From NCBI GenBank assembly GCA_965225895.1, contig CBDDBR010000011.1, forward strand, positions 1,426,001-1,490,000: 64,000 nucleotides of DNA, in the 5' to 3' direction. Source of the stretch: Endobugula sp965225895 (GTDB lineage Bacteria > Pseudomonadota > Gammaproteobacteria > Pseudomonadales > Cellvibrionaceae). A model generated the notes under the pieces. It ran no database searches. It was not told where the DNA came from and saw nothing but the letters and a program-made list of their open reading frames with translations. The position numbers were made by a program, and so were the translations under genes. Every line of letters begins with the position of its first letter. Within the stretch, counting starts at the first letter, position 1. This document shows, piece by piece, positions 48,983 to 58,483 of this stretch.

Positions 48983-50674
48983 TTAGACGGTAATACGTTG
49001 CACCTCGTCTAAAGATGTTTCACCTGATAGCGCAATATCTAGCGCACTCTCTCTCAATGTTTTATAACCTATTGACGCTGTAGCAATATCAGTAAAACGA
49101 GAAATATTGCCCTCTCGCAATGCCGCTGCCATGTCTTCTGATACATTCAAATATTCAAACGCACCTAAGCGCCCTTTATACCCTGTATTTAAGCAATGCA
49201 CACAGCCTTTGGCTTGATAAAATGTTGCTTGTTTTTGCGTTTCAGACAATAAGTAATCGTACTGATGATCAACCGTCATAGGCTCTTTACAAGACTCACA
49301 TAACCGCCGTACTAATCGTTGTGCAACAATAGTTTTTAAGGACGACGCCACCAAAAATGGATCAACCCCCATATCAATTAAACGCAATGCCGAGCTGATT
49401 GCATCATTGGTATGTAGTGTCGATAACACCAAGTGCCCCGTCATGGCTGCGCGCAACGCAATTTCGGCAGACTCTGCATCACGTATTTCACCCACTAACA
49501 ATACATCGGGGTCTTGACGCAATGTAGCACGTAGCACTTTTGCAAAATCTAAGCCTATTTTTGTATTAATTTGTACTTGGCTTAATCGAGGTAAACGATA
49601 TTCAACAGGGTCTTCAACCGTAATAATTTTTTTATCGGGTGTGTTTAATTCAGAAAGTGCAGCATATAGCGATGTGGTTTTACCACTACCTGTTGGCCCT
49701 GTCACCAAAACCAAACCATGAGGGTGAGTAATTGTTTGGCGAAACTGAGCCACGGTTGCGGCATCCATACCAACTTCGTCTAAGTTTTTTACGCCGTCAT
49801 CTAATAGTAAAATACGCATCACTACAGATTCGCCATGCTGTACAGGCATCGTAGAAATACGCACATCAATATTTTGCGTATGTACTTTTAAGTTAAATCG
49901 GCCATCTTGTGGAATACGCTTTTCAGAAATATCTAAGCTCGACATTAGTTTGAGCTTTACCACTAATGCTGCCGCCACACGTTTTTCATTCAATACTTGC
50001 TCAGCAAGCACACCATCAATACGTTGACGAATACGCAGTACTTTTTCATCCGGCTCGATATGAATATCAGACGCATTATATTTTATGGCTTCTTCAAATA
50101 TTTTTAATAATAATTTTGCTACTGGCGCTTCGTCTTCGTCAGCACTTTCGAGCATCTCATCAATATCGAGCAACTCTTCGCCAAGGTCATCATTAATCTC
50201 TTCAACCAGCGATGCGATATTTTCAGATTCACCATAAGAGGTATCTAAAACTTCTAATAATTCTGACTCACGTACAATGACAGGTTCAATAGGAATATCA
50301 AAATAACGCCCCACCTCATCAAGACAAAAAATATCCGTGGGGTCAGACATGCCTAAAATAACTTTTTCGTCTGTTTTTTTCAGAACAGACACACGAAATC
50401 GCCGCGCAATTGTCTCTTTGAGTGAACGCACATCATCTCGTTGGTAATTAAAGGTTTTAATTTCAACAAAGGGAATATTGAGCTGCTTTGACAATATACT
50501 TAGCAGTATTTGCTCATCCACAAAACCTAAATTAACTAAGGTTTTACCGAGTTTACTACCTGATATTTTCTGCTCTTTTAATGCATAATCTAATTGTTCT
50601 GAAGTGATAACCTGCTCTTGAACCAGTAAATCACCAACACGTATTTTTTTTGGTATAGATTGCGCTAACGACAT
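48983..50674 (-). CDS. mshE: MSHA pilus extension ATPase MshE
   Basis: The product has about 563 residues from the ATG at 50674 (MSLAQSIPKK), chosen because a longer start at 50770 would overlap mshL. The N-terminal MshEN domain (about 10-150), known in Vibrio to bind cyclic di-GMP, contains RVGDLLVQEQVITSEQLDYA. The ATPase has Walker A GPTGSGKTTS, an Asp box, Walker B LLVGEIRDAES and a zinc-binding tetracysteine (CESC, CVHC). It powers MSHA pilus extension. Direct c-di-GMP control is likely from the family but is inferred. Confidence 0.93.
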   Translation of the reverse strand: MSLAQSIPKKIRVGDLLVQEQVITSEQLDYALKEQKISGSKLGKTLVNLGFVDEQILLSILSKQLNIPFVEIKTFNYQRDDVRSLKETIARRFRVSVLKKTDEKVILGMSDPTDIFCLDEVGRYFDIPIEPVIVRESELLEVLDTSYGESENIASLVEEINDDLGEELLDIDEMLESADEDEAPVAKLLLKIFEEAIKYNASDIHIEPDEKVLRIRQRIDGVLAEQVLNEKRVAAALVVKLKLMSSLDISEKRIPQDGRFNLKVHTQNIDVRISTMPVQHGESVVMRILLLDDGVKNLDEVGMDAATVAQFRQTITHPHGLVLVTGPTGSGKTTSLYAALSELNTPDKKIITVEDPVEYRLPRLSQVQINTKIGLDFAKVLRATLRQDPDVLLVGEIRDAESAEIALRAAMTGHLVLSTLHTNDAISSALRLIDMGVDPFLVASSLKTIVAQRLVRRLCESCKEPMTVDHQYDYLLSETQKQATFYQAKGCVHCLNTGYKGRLGAFEYLNVSEDMAAALREGNISRFTDIATASIGYKTLRESALDIALSGETSLDEVQRITV

Positions 50675-50681
50675 GATTGAC

Positions 50682-52340
50682 CTACTGAGAAGCGTCTGTT
50701 TGACGAATATCATGAAACCGTTGATGGCTTTTATTAAAGTCGTCAACCCAAGAATTTTGATCCACGACAATAGGTTTTAATAAAATAACCAACTCAGACT
50801 TTACTCTCTGGCTGTTTTCCGTTTTAAATAATTCACCCGCAACAGGTACATCACTTAATCCTGGGCGCTTTCCTTTTACACTACTGATGCGCTCTTGCAT
50901 TAAACCACCTAACACAATCACCTGACCGCTTTCTGCTTTAACAATACTGTCTGATTCTCTAATGTCACGTAATGCCAACGGTAAAGAAAATGCAGCATCA
51001 CCGACTACAATATTTTTTTGCTCTTCGGTTACAGTGCTAATTACAGGGTGTATATGTAAAATCACTCCGCCTTCATCTGATATTTGAGGAGTGACATCTA
51101 ACGAAATACCACTAAAAAATGACGACAATTCAATATCGGGGGAGCTCGTTGTAGATGATGCATTAGATACGGTAGAACTTGAAATACCCGTTACAAAAAA
51201 TTGATCAGAGCCTACACGTATTACTGCCTTTTGGTTATTTACAGTAGATACTCGCGGGCTAGATAACACCTGCATATCACCCTGCGTTTCTAACAACGAT
51301 AACAAGGTACCAATATCCGATATACGCACCAGTGAGGAAAACACCTCGCCCACACCTTCTGAGACCTCATCAATACTCACACCAGCATCAAAACTACTCA
51401 CATTATTGCCAAGCAGTAGCTGCCCATTAATAGCATTCCAGTTGATTCCCGTTTGTCGACTGCCACTTAATTGTATTTCTAATATTTTCGCTTCAATAAT
51501 CACCTGTCGCTTAACACTTAAGCTGGTTTTATCTAAAAATTTTCGTACGGCTTCTAGTTCATTAGGCATGGCCGTAACAATAGCAACCCCCGTTTGAGAG
51601 TTAGTTATCACCTTTCGTTGCAGGCCATTGTCGTCTTGTGATGATTTGGCAGGCGCTTGGCTACTCACACCAATTAATTGTGAAAGAGAACGATTAAGTG
51701 ATGTCCAAAAATCTGTTTCACTGCGTGTTTGAATACGTGAACCTGGATTAATTGAACTGTTATCAGCACTAGAATTGGTGGATGATTTAGCAGAGGTTTG
51801 CGCTGTTGACTCTACATTACCCGTTAACACGCTGGTATCTGATACACCCACACGCTTTACATTAATATAGTTAATTGGGTATATTTCTGTGCGTAAGGTA
51901 CGCGGAAACACCGTGTAAATGGCATTTTTCTTCTCGTAATCAAAGCCATAAATATCTCTCACCACATCGAGTACTTCATTCAGGGTGACATTACTTAAAT
52001 TTAAACTGATACTACCCGATACATCGGGGTGAACCACAATATTGGTTTCTGTACCTGTCATCAAATTAATAAAAAATAACCCAGCATCTAAATTATCGGT
52101 TTTAACATCAAAGCGATATTCGTCAACCTCCGCTTTGTTATTATTATTTGCCTGATGGATTTTATCGACTTCATCTCGAATACGTTGTTTATTTGCAACC
52201 GACTGCTGATATAACTCAATCTCAGATTTTAAGCGATCTACTTCGCTCTCAACCACTGGATTTACAGTTTTTGACGAACACCCAGCCAACACGGATAAAA
52301 AAGTAAAGCCCAACCATATGCTTTTATTCACTGATATCAC
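50682..52340 (-). CDS. mshL: MSHA secretin MshL
   Basis: The product has 552 residues. The lipobox VLAGCSS marks a lipoprotein, and a coiled N-terminal region precedes the N-domains (VHPDVSGSISLNLSNVTL). The C-terminal secretin domain carries VLSSPRVSTVNNQKAVIRVG and GQVIVLGGLMQE. It forms the outer membrane channel of the MSHA pilus. Its start overlaps mshK by 17 bp and its stop lies 7 bp before mshE. In Vibrio mshM and mshN follow mshL; here they are missing. Confidence 0.93.
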   Translation of the reverse strand: MISVNKSIWLGFTFLSVLAGCSSKTVNPVVESEVDRLKSEIELYQQSVANKQRIRDEVDKIHQANNNNKAEVDEYRFDVKTDNLDAGLFFINLMTGTETNIVVHPDVSGSISLNLSNVTLNEVLDVVRDIYGFDYEKKNAIYTVFPRTLRTEIYPINYINVKRVGVSDTSVLTGNVESTAQTSAKSSTNSSADNSSINPGSRIQTRSETDFWTSLNRSLSQLIGVSSQAPAKSSQDDNGLQRKVITNSQTGVAIVTAMPNELEAVRKFLDKTSLSVKRQVIIEAKILEIQLSGSRQTGINWNAINGQLLLGNNVSSFDAGVSIDEVSEGVGEVFSSLVRISDIGTLLSLLETQGDMQVLSSPRVSTVNNQKAVIRVGSDQFFVTGISSSTVSNASSTTSSPDIELSSFFSGISLDVTPQISDEGGVILHIHPVISTVTEEQKNIVVGDAAFSLPLALRDIRESDSIVKAESGQVIVLGGLMQERISSVKGKRPGLSDVPVAGELFKTENSQRVKSELVILLKPIVVDQNSWVDDFNKSHQRFHDIRQTDASQ

Positions 52341-52683
52341 CCGTTAGTTTATTAATATATACTTTTTTTGAAAGCACAACTTTCATGCTGTTGTCCTTAT
52401 ACTTCACCATGACATGATGTTTATGAATAGACTCCATTAACACCCCATCAATCACATCGCCTTCTCTAAACATATCACCATTAATAACTGCAATTTTTGC
52501 ATGATCCCCATATAGAATAGATTGCAATAATATAATCTTATTCTCTTTAATGACGGGATTGGTCACAATACTACTGTTTGCATTCTCACTATAAATAGGT
52601 TTTGTTGGATCATTAATCGCAGCACTAAGTATTGGAGAAACACATAACATACAACAGCCAACAAACGCTTTATTTAACCGCAT
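52324..52683 (-). CDS. mshK: MSHA biogenesis protein MshK (PilP-like)
   Basis: The product has about 119 residues from the ATG at 52683, which has an AAGGTGA ribosome site inside the end of mshJ; an upstream ATG at 52698 is less likely. A signal peptide ends near LSAA, and INDPTKPI and GDMFREGDVIDG follow as in PilP-type proteins. It likely joins the inner membrane MshJ complex to the MshL secretin. It overlaps both neighbours, which points to one operon. Confidence 0.82.
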   Translation of the reverse strand: MRLNKAFVGCCMLCVSPILSAAINDPTKPIYSENANSSIVTNPVIKENKIILLQSILYGDHAKIAVINGDMFREGDVIDGVLMESIHKHHVMVKYKDNSMKVVLSKKVYINKLTGDISE

Positions 52684-53338
52684 AACGTTCACCTTCAATA
52701 ATAGACAGCGTATACAAATGAATAACGACTGTGGCTTCTGGGTATTGCTCTACCTTGTATTTCACATCTTGCCAAAACACATTCCACTTTAATGACTCTA
52801 TTTCTTTAAGGTAATCAAACACACTGGCATAACTACCTTTTAGAGTGAGTGAAATCACATTTTTTTCAAATATATTAGTAAAATCCCCCGTAGACGACTC
52901 CTTTTTCTTAATCAATTCGGCAGGATATACTTTAAGCGATTCAAGCGATAAATCATTATTGGTTGACAATAAATCTCTTAACAAAAGAACAATCTCACCA
53001 ATCGCAATTGTTTCATCATTAAAACGTTGCAAGTCATCGTCAATCACCGTCATTTTAGATTTTACCGATGACATACGCTTACCAATAATCGCTATATTTC
53101 TATCTCGACTATCTTGGCTACCTAAAACCTCATACTTTGACATAATAGATTCAGACATAGAGAGTAATGCTTCTCTCTTTGTTTTTGCGGCATCTACCGC
53201 ATTTTCTATAGAAAATCCCCAACAGACATACCAAATAAAAAATACCACCGCACCCGATAAACACAGTAGAGAAGCACGCTCTCTAATCACCAGTGCATTA
53301 TATTTATTGGCTATTTCATGCAGTGTTAATACCTTCAT
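52670..53338 (-). CDS. mshJ: MSHA biogenesis protein MshJ (PilO-like)
   Basis: The product has 222 residues with one N-terminal membrane helix (LLCLSGAVVFFIWYVCWGF), a coiled coil and a periplasmic ferredoxin-like part, the PilO/GspM plan. It overlaps the PilN-like gene upstream by 4 bp and mshK by 14 bp. It probably forms an inner membrane alignment complex with the PilN-like protein. The name follows gene order. Confidence 0.82.
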   Translation of the reverse strand: MKVLTLHEIANKYNALVIRERASLLCLSGAVVFFIWYVCWGFSIENAVDAAKTKREALLSMSESIMSKYEVLGSQDSRDRNIAIIGKRMSSVKSKMTVIDDDLQRFNDETIAIGEIVLLLRDLLSTNNDLSLESLKVYPAELIKKKESSTGDFTNIFEKNVISLTLKGSYASVFDYLKEIESLKWNVFWQDVKYKVEQYPEATVVIHLYTLSIIEGERYAVK

Positions 53339-54060
53339 TGCGCCACTCCTTGAGTCGACACAGAATGATTGCTTACATCACCCACCACACTCTGTTTCTT
53401 TAATACCGTAGCCAATGACATTTTTAGTAAATCAGACACGTTAATGCTTTTATCAATATTGCCATCAATACTTTCTTTCTCTTCTTTTTTATCCACCTTT
53501 TTCTCTAAGGCAAAGCGCATCACCTCATGCCCTTTTAATTTTTCTATGGATAAATCACCAAAAAACACCTGACTAAATTCATCTTTGTTTTTAAGATCAT
53601 TAATATAAATAGGAATATACGCCGCTTTTCTTGCATAACCTTTTAAGGCTAAACGAGTACCACGCTCATAAATGTCAATTTCATACAGCGATAAATTGTT
53701 ATCGGCTAAGTTTGCAATATGATAAAAATGCGTAGAAAACCCATTTTTTCCTGCGTCTGTGATTTTTTTATAACTCGCCCACAACTGATATTTACTTAAT
53801 AATTGCGCCTCTAATGCCTGCAATTGCGTTTGATGCTTACTAATATCATCCGAATTTAATGCCGCCTCTTGGCGGAACGAGTTATCTTTTTCAATGGTAC
53901 GAATATCAACAAGAATGTCTCGTAAGTCTTGCTTTCCTGACCATGCAACACCTACCAACAGCAAAAAAAACACCGTCAGCAACAATAGCAATACCGTGAA
54001 TGACAAACGAGGTACATCAGGAACAGGGGGAAATTGCAGTAGGTTAATTTCTTGTCTCAT
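53335..54060 (-). CDS. PilN-like MSHA biogenesis protein (MshI2 position)
   Basis: The product has 241 residues. It starts MRQEINLLQFPPVP, the PilN-type cytoplasmic motif that docks to PilM/MshI, followed by a membrane helix (TVLLLLLTVFFLLLVGVAW) and a periplasmic coiled region. It overlaps mshI and mshJ by 4 bp each. In Vibrio this is called MshI2. An extended lysine-rich C-terminus is seen. Confidence 0.82.
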   Translation of the reverse strand: MRQEINLLQFPPVPDVPRLSFTVLLLLLTVFFLLLVGVAWSGKQDLRDILVDIRTIEKDNSFRQEAALNSDDISKHQTQLQALEAQLLSKYQLWASYKKITDAGKNGFSTHFYHIANLADNNLSLYEIDIYERGTRLALKGYARKAAYIPIYINDLKNKDEFSQVFFGDLSIEKLKGHEVMRFALEKKVDKKEEKESIDGNIDKSINVSDLLKMSLATVLKKQSVVGDVSNHSVSTQGVAQ

Positions 54061-55004
54061 GATGCCCCACCCATCGCAACACCCGACACTAACTCTCGTC
54101 GCAATGATGCGCCGTAAGTTGCCATTAGCCGAGCAGAGGCCAAGCTATCTTCTTCAGAAAAATTAAACCCAGCCACATGCTCTACTGTAATCTGCTGATT
54201 AAAACTTTCTCGTGTGATTGTTGTGATTTTATCTTCAACAAGATTATCCCCCGCAAAAACAACCGTGGTAGGCATGACTTGGCGCATTTGTCGCTCGTAA
54301 TAATCTAAAGAGCGCTGAAGTTCTAATACAATGTCATTTTCGGGAATGTCATCAAACAAACCACCACCATAGTTAACAAAAAAACTACGTGAAAAACAAA
54401 CATTACCCTTATTAATAACCACCAACTTTCCGTACGATTGCTTAATAAGTACCAAAGCAACATTGGCTTCTTGATGTTCGCAGGTTTCAAAGTAATTGCG
54501 ATACGCCAACTCAGGAATATCAATTGCCACTAACTCTAGCCCTATATCGTGAATAAATTGCGCTTTGGTATCCACAATACTTTTATTAGCCACCACCACA
54601 TCCACAATCTCTCGATTAGCGTCGTGACTTTCAGGCTGAGAAAACACGTCAACCACAGCATCGGTAATAGGGAATTGAATAAGATCTTTTACCTTCCACT
54701 TCACCGCCTCTGCCATTTCGGCTTGAGGTACTTTAGGGGGTTCTACGGCTAAGAGTTGATAATCCTGATCATCGAGTACTAAACAGCAATACGCTTTTTT
54801 CAGTGATTTTTCTTCGATATATTGTTTAACTTGCTCTTTTAAAGCTTCTGCTGATTCGTATTGATCCACACGATAATTTACATAATCCAGAATTTGTGGC
54901 TGCTTAGGGTCTTTAGCGTCAAGCACCAACACAGAAATATAGGTAGCAGTTAATTGAATACCTACAGTAATAGGTGGTTTTTGTTTACGGAAAAACTTCA
55001 GCAT
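54057..55004 (-). CDS. mshI: MSHA biogenesis protein MshI (PilM-like)
   Basis: The product has about 315 residues from MLKFFRKQ at 55004; an ATG at 55016 would add four residues, and neither has a strong ribosome site. It is an actin-like/PilM-type cytoplasmic protein with VGIQLTATYISVLVLD at the phosphate-1 position and FSRSFFVNYGGGLFDDI later. It binds the N-terminal motif of the PilN-like partner. It is the first msh gene of the run in this window; the csrD/mshH gene often found upstream is not here. Confidence 0.85.
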   Translation of the reverse strand: MLKFFRKQKPPITVGIQLTATYISVLVLDAKDPKQPQILDYVNYRVDQYESAEALKEQVKQYIEEKSLKKAYCCLVLDDQDYQLLAVEPPKVPQAEMAEAVKWKVKDLIQFPITDAVVDVFSQPESHDANREIVDVVVANKSIVDTKAQFIHDIGLELVAIDIPELAYRNYFETCEHQEANVALVLIKQSYGKLVVINKGNVCFSRSFFVNYGGGLFDDIPENDIVLELQRSLDYYERQMRQVMPTTVVFAGDNLVEDKITTITRESFNQQITVEHVAGFNFSEEDSLASARLMATYGASLRRELVSGVAMGGAS

Positions 55005-55143
55005 AATCACATACATCTAATCGAACTTACTATAAGCGTAGACTTAATATGCTGTAGCGCTAGGAGATTATTACTATTTAGATCAAAAATTTTGGCCAAC
55101 AAGAAAAAACCGCCAAGAACTTGACAGTGAGAAAAGAAAAAAC

Positions 55144-55164
55144 AAAAAAAGCGATAGCAATCGC
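55144..55164 (-). terminator. Rho-independent terminator after the phosphatase-kinase gene
   Basis: On the minus strand GCGAT-TGCT-ATCGC is followed by seven T residues (positions 55164 down to 55144). A second hairpin with stem TAACGCA/TGCGTTA and a five-base loop lies between it and the stop codon. Together they separate the nitrate transporter unit from the msh operon. Confidence 0.85.
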
Positions 55165-55188
55165 CAAAAGACTAACGCAAAAAATGCG

Positions 55189-56928
55189 TTAAGAGTGGTA
55201 CAAAAATACGTGCACCATCATCACAATAAATAAAACCAATGAAATACCCTGCCAAACAAGTACAGGGTTGCGTTCAATAAGCGGTGATTGATGACGACTT
55301 GCTAACAACTGAGGGTTAGGCTGCGACATGTCTACAACAAATTCTGACAAACTCTCATAGCGACGAGCAATATTAGGGTGTACTGCTTTTTGTAATGCAC
55401 AATCAATCCAATCAGGAATATCGGCTTGATGCTCTTTAATTGATTGGTATTGCCATTCTGTAATTGACGTTGGCATACGACGATATGCATGATCCATTGC
55501 ATAAGGTAACTTACCCGATAGCATTTCATAGGCGATCATACCAATCGAAAAAATATCAGAGCGAAAATCACAACGGTCATCTAGCAAATATTCAGGTGCT
55601 ATATAATTAACCGATCCCACAGGAATACTTTCACTAACAGGCGAGTTAATTTCATGCAAGCCTTTCACTTTTACCGTACCAAAATCGATCAATTTAATAT
55701 GACCATCATCGGCAATCATAATGTTTTCAGGCTTTAAATCACGGTGAACCATTTCCATTCGCTGCATCACGCGCATACCTTTCACAATACCGTCGAGTAT
55801 ATCGCGCATCTGTTGTAATGATGCATTCGGGTGATCGTACATCCACTGACGTAACGTTTGGCCTTCAATATATTCGGCCAGTAAATACAAAAACTGGCTA
55901 TCATTACTCGAAGGATATATTTTCATCACACTCGGATGATCAAGGCGTAAGCCAATCCACTGTTCTCGTACAAAGCCTTCTAAATACTGCGCATCATCCA
56001 CAAAATTTTCGGAGGGTGCTTTTAATACATAAGGGCAACTATGCTCTGGATGCTGTACAAGATACAAATGACTGCGTGTACCGCTATACAACACACGCTT
56101 AACCTCATAACCATCTATACGCATACCCACATCTAATACAGGTGGAATCGCTAAACTGGTTAATTCACGGTGCACTTCTTCTAAGGTGGCAATAGGCAGC
56201 TCATCTACCCGTACCAATAAACAAGTTAAGTTATCGTCGCTGCCGCAACGTTTAGCATGCTCAACAATTGTTTTGGATACATTCTCTAAATTATCATCCG
56301 ATTCAATGGCTTGGCGAATCTCGGCAGGGCTAATAAACTCATGTACCCCATCGCTGGTCAGCACATACACATCGCCAAGCTCTACTTCTTCTTGTTTGTA
56401 ATCAATATCAACACTGCTATCAATACCCAGAGCACGAGTTAATAGCGAACGCTCGCTATTTTTTTGCACATGATCACGGGTTAAACATAAAAGACGGTCG
56501 GCATTAGGACGATAACGGTATAAACGGCTATCGCCTACATGAAAGATATGCGCCGTATTGGATTTAATTACTACACTAGTAAACGTAGTAACAAAGCCAT
56601 TGTGTCGCGCCAAGGTATTTTGACCGTGGTGAAATAACCACGTATTTAAAGACGATAATATTTTAGATGCGGCGGTACGTACTTGCCACGTATCGGGTGT
56701 GGCGTAATAGTCATCAATAAATTGAGACACGGCCATCTGACTCGCTTGCTGCGCATTTTCGCTACAGCTCACACCATCGGCAACACAAGCCACAATTCCC
56801 TTTAAATGGCGTACATCGCCTTTGGGTTGTAATGCCCCAAAGGCATCTTGGTTTTCTGCTTTTACACCCGACGAACTACAACCGCCAAAAACGGCCTTAA
56901 GCTTTTTTTTATTGTCTGGTATAGCCAC
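55189..56928 (-). CDS. PP2C phosphatase-Ser/Thr kinase fusion, membrane anchored
   Basis: The product has 579 residues. Residues about 10-245 form a PP2C-type phosphatase (SSSGVKAENQDAFGAL, then VACVADGVS, VFHVGDSRLYRYR and LTSDGVHEFI). Residues about 275-530 form a Hanks-type kinase with a degenerate glycine loop, lysine in YVLKAPS, catalytic HRDLKPENIM, DFGTV and GSVNYIAPEYLL. A C-terminal helix (WQGISLVLFIVMMVHVFLYH) anchors it in the membrane. This fusion beside a nitrate transporter is known from nitrate assimilation clusters of Pseudomonas, where its target is not settled. It is read after the transporter, and a terminator follows it. Confidence 0.93.
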   Translation of the reverse strand: MAIPDNKKKLKAVFGGCSSSGVKAENQDAFGALQPKGDVRHLKGIVACVADGVSCSENAQQASQMAVSQFIDDYYATPDTWQVRTAASKILSSLNTWLFHHGQNTLARHNGFVTTFTSVVIKSNTAHIFHVGDSRLYRYRPNADRLLCLTRDHVQKNSERSLLTRALGIDSSVDIDYKQEEVELGDVYVLTSDGVHEFISPAEIRQAIESDDNLENVSKTIVEHAKRCGSDDNLTCLLVRVDELPIATLEEVHRELTSLAIPPVLDVGMRIDGYEVKRVLYSGTRSHLYLVQHPEHSCPYVLKAPSENFVDDAQYLEGFVREQWIGLRLDHPSVMKIYPSSNDSQFLYLLAEYIEGQTLRQWMYDHPNASLQQMRDILDGIVKGMRVMQRMEMVHRDLKPENIMIADDGHIKLIDFGTVKVKGLHEINSPVSESIPVGSVNYIAPEYLLDDRCDFRSDIFSIGMIAYEMLSGKLPYAMDHAYRRMPTSITEWQYQSIKEHQADIPDWIDCALQKAVHPNIARRYESLSEFVVDMSQPNPQLLASRHQSPLIERNPVLVWQGISLVLFIVMMVHVFLYHS

Positions 56929-56967
56929 ATCAATTCCTATGTATTATTACTGCATTCTTATTGTTAA

Positions 56968-57004
56968 CCTAAGCAGTGATGGTATAGGTTCATCACCGCT
57001 TAGG
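56968..57004 (-). other. Hairpin between the nitrate transporter and kinase genes
   Basis: CCTAAGCAGTGATG (56968-56981) pairs with CATCACCGCTTAGG (56991-57004) over 14 positions with one G-U on the transcript and a nine-base loop. No T-run follows. It could tune the message ratio of the two genes. Confidence 0.55.
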
Positions 57005-57013
57005 CTATATCAC

Positions 57014-58483
57014 TTATTTCACATCAATAAGCTCTACAGAACCATCTTCATTAACTTCTGCCATTTGACCTTTTGGCTCTTCCATAAAGAGTAATGTAAT
57101 AAAACCAACAACCGCAGTCGCAGCAATCACCAAAAAGAAAGTACTGTAATCAACAAAAGAAAGAATGGTTAAGTACACAACAGCACCTACATTACCATAA
57201 GCACCCGTCATACCTGCAATTTGCCCCGTTAAACGACGCTTAATTAATGGAACTACTGCAAATACTGCACCTTCGCCCGATTGAACAAAGAACGAACATG
57301 CCATTGCTGCCACAACCGCTAACCACAATGCCCATGCGCTATCTACAAGTGACATTAAGAAATAACCAACCGCAAGACCCGCGGTTAAAATTAACAATGT
57401 TGATTTACGACCAAAGCGATCAGAAATTAATCCCCCTGCTGGACGTGACATTAAGTTCATAAAGGCATATGCAGAAGCAACCATACCCGCAACAACAGGC
57501 GTTAACTCAAACGTTTCAGCAAAGAATAAAGGCAACATAGACACTACCGCCAATTCTGAACCAAAAGTAGCAAAGTACAGAATGTTAAGTACTGCGACCT
57601 GCTTAAATTTATAGCGATGCATTTCTGCCACAGGCTCAACAAATACTGTTTTATTCAACTGCCATGTTTTATACACTTCTAAAACATAAACAGACAATAA
57701 AATAGCATAAATCACCGTTACAACACTTTCGCTTAGCATAGCAACACCATTAGGTGATAACTTCCAAGCCAATAGCGCTAACGCTGCATACATAGGCACT
57801 TTCATAATTAACAGTAAAAAGAAATCGCCTTTACTGGTTACTTCCATTGCACCTAAGTTTTTAGGGCGAAAATAAGTAGACCCCTTAGGAGTATCCGTTA
57901 CATTTGCATAATAAACAAAAGAAAACAGTAAGCTCATTACACCCGTTACACCTACCGCATAACGCCAGCCATTCTCTTCACCACCTAACCATAACGCCAA
58001 TGCTGGTAAAGTAAACGCCGCTGCCGCAGAACCAAAGTTACCCCAACCACCATAAATGCCTTCTGCAGTACCTAGCTCATTTGCTGGGAACCACTCAGAC
58101 ACCATACGAATACCAATCACAAAACCCGCACCAATAAACCCTAATAGAAAACGAGCGACTGCTGCTTCAACAAAGGTATCTGCCATAGCGAACATAAAAC
58201 ACGGTATGGAACATACCGCCAACAAAACAGAGTACACAATTCGTGGGCCATATTTATCGGTTAACATACCAATAATTACCCGCGCAGGAATCGTTAAGGC
58301 AACGTTTAATATCAATAACGTTTTAATTTCGGCCGTTGTTAAACCAAGCTCAACCTTTAAATACTGTAATAATGGTGCAAGGTTAAACCAAACAACAAAC
58401 GTAATAAAAAAGGCCATCCAACTTAAATGTAATACTTTCATCTTTCCACTAAATGAAAATATGTTAAATCGCTCTGTAGTCAT
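57014..58483 (-). CDS. nasA: Nitrate/nitrite transporter, NarK/NasA type MFS
   Basis: The product has about 489 residues from the ATG at 58483 (MTTERFNIF), which has GAGAGGGGATAGT before it; an earlier ATG adds eight residues. Twelve helices are expected. Both glycine-rich nitrate signature motifs are visible (IYGGWGNFGSAAAAF and MTGAYGNVGAVVYLT), and the substrate arginine is in VIGIRMVSEWF. It imports nitrate, probably for assimilation given the kinase neighbour. No nitrate reductase gene is in the window. The symbol rests on this context; NarK is the alternative. Confidence 0.92.
   Translation of the reverse strand: MTTERFNIFSFSGKMKVLHLSWMAFFITFVVWFNLAPLLQYLKVELGLTTAEIKTLLILNVALTIPARVIIGMLTDKYGPRIVYSVLLAVCSIPCFMFAMADTFVEAAVARFLLGFIGAGFVIGIRMVSEWFPANELGTAEGIYGGWGNFGSAAAAFTLPALALWLGGEENGWRYAVGVTGVMSLLFSFVYYANVTDTPKGSTYFRPKNLGAMEVTSKGDFFLLLIMKVPMYAALALLAWKLSPNGVAMLSESVVTVIYAILLSVYVLEVYKTWQLNKTVFVEPVAEMHRYKFKQVAVLNILYFATFGSELAVVSMLPLFFAETFELTPVVAGMVASAYAFMNLMSRPAGGLISDRFGRKSTLLILTAGLAVGYFLMSLVDSAWALWLAVVAAMACSFFVQSGEGAVFAVVPLIKRRLTGQIAGMTGAYGNVGAVVYLTILSFVDYSTFFLVIAATAVVGFITLLFMEEPKGQMAEVNEDGSVELIDVK

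Noticed and set aside
50675..50770. 32-residue extension of MshE
   Set aside because: It overlaps the end of mshL, and the MshEN domain begins only after the ATG at 50674.
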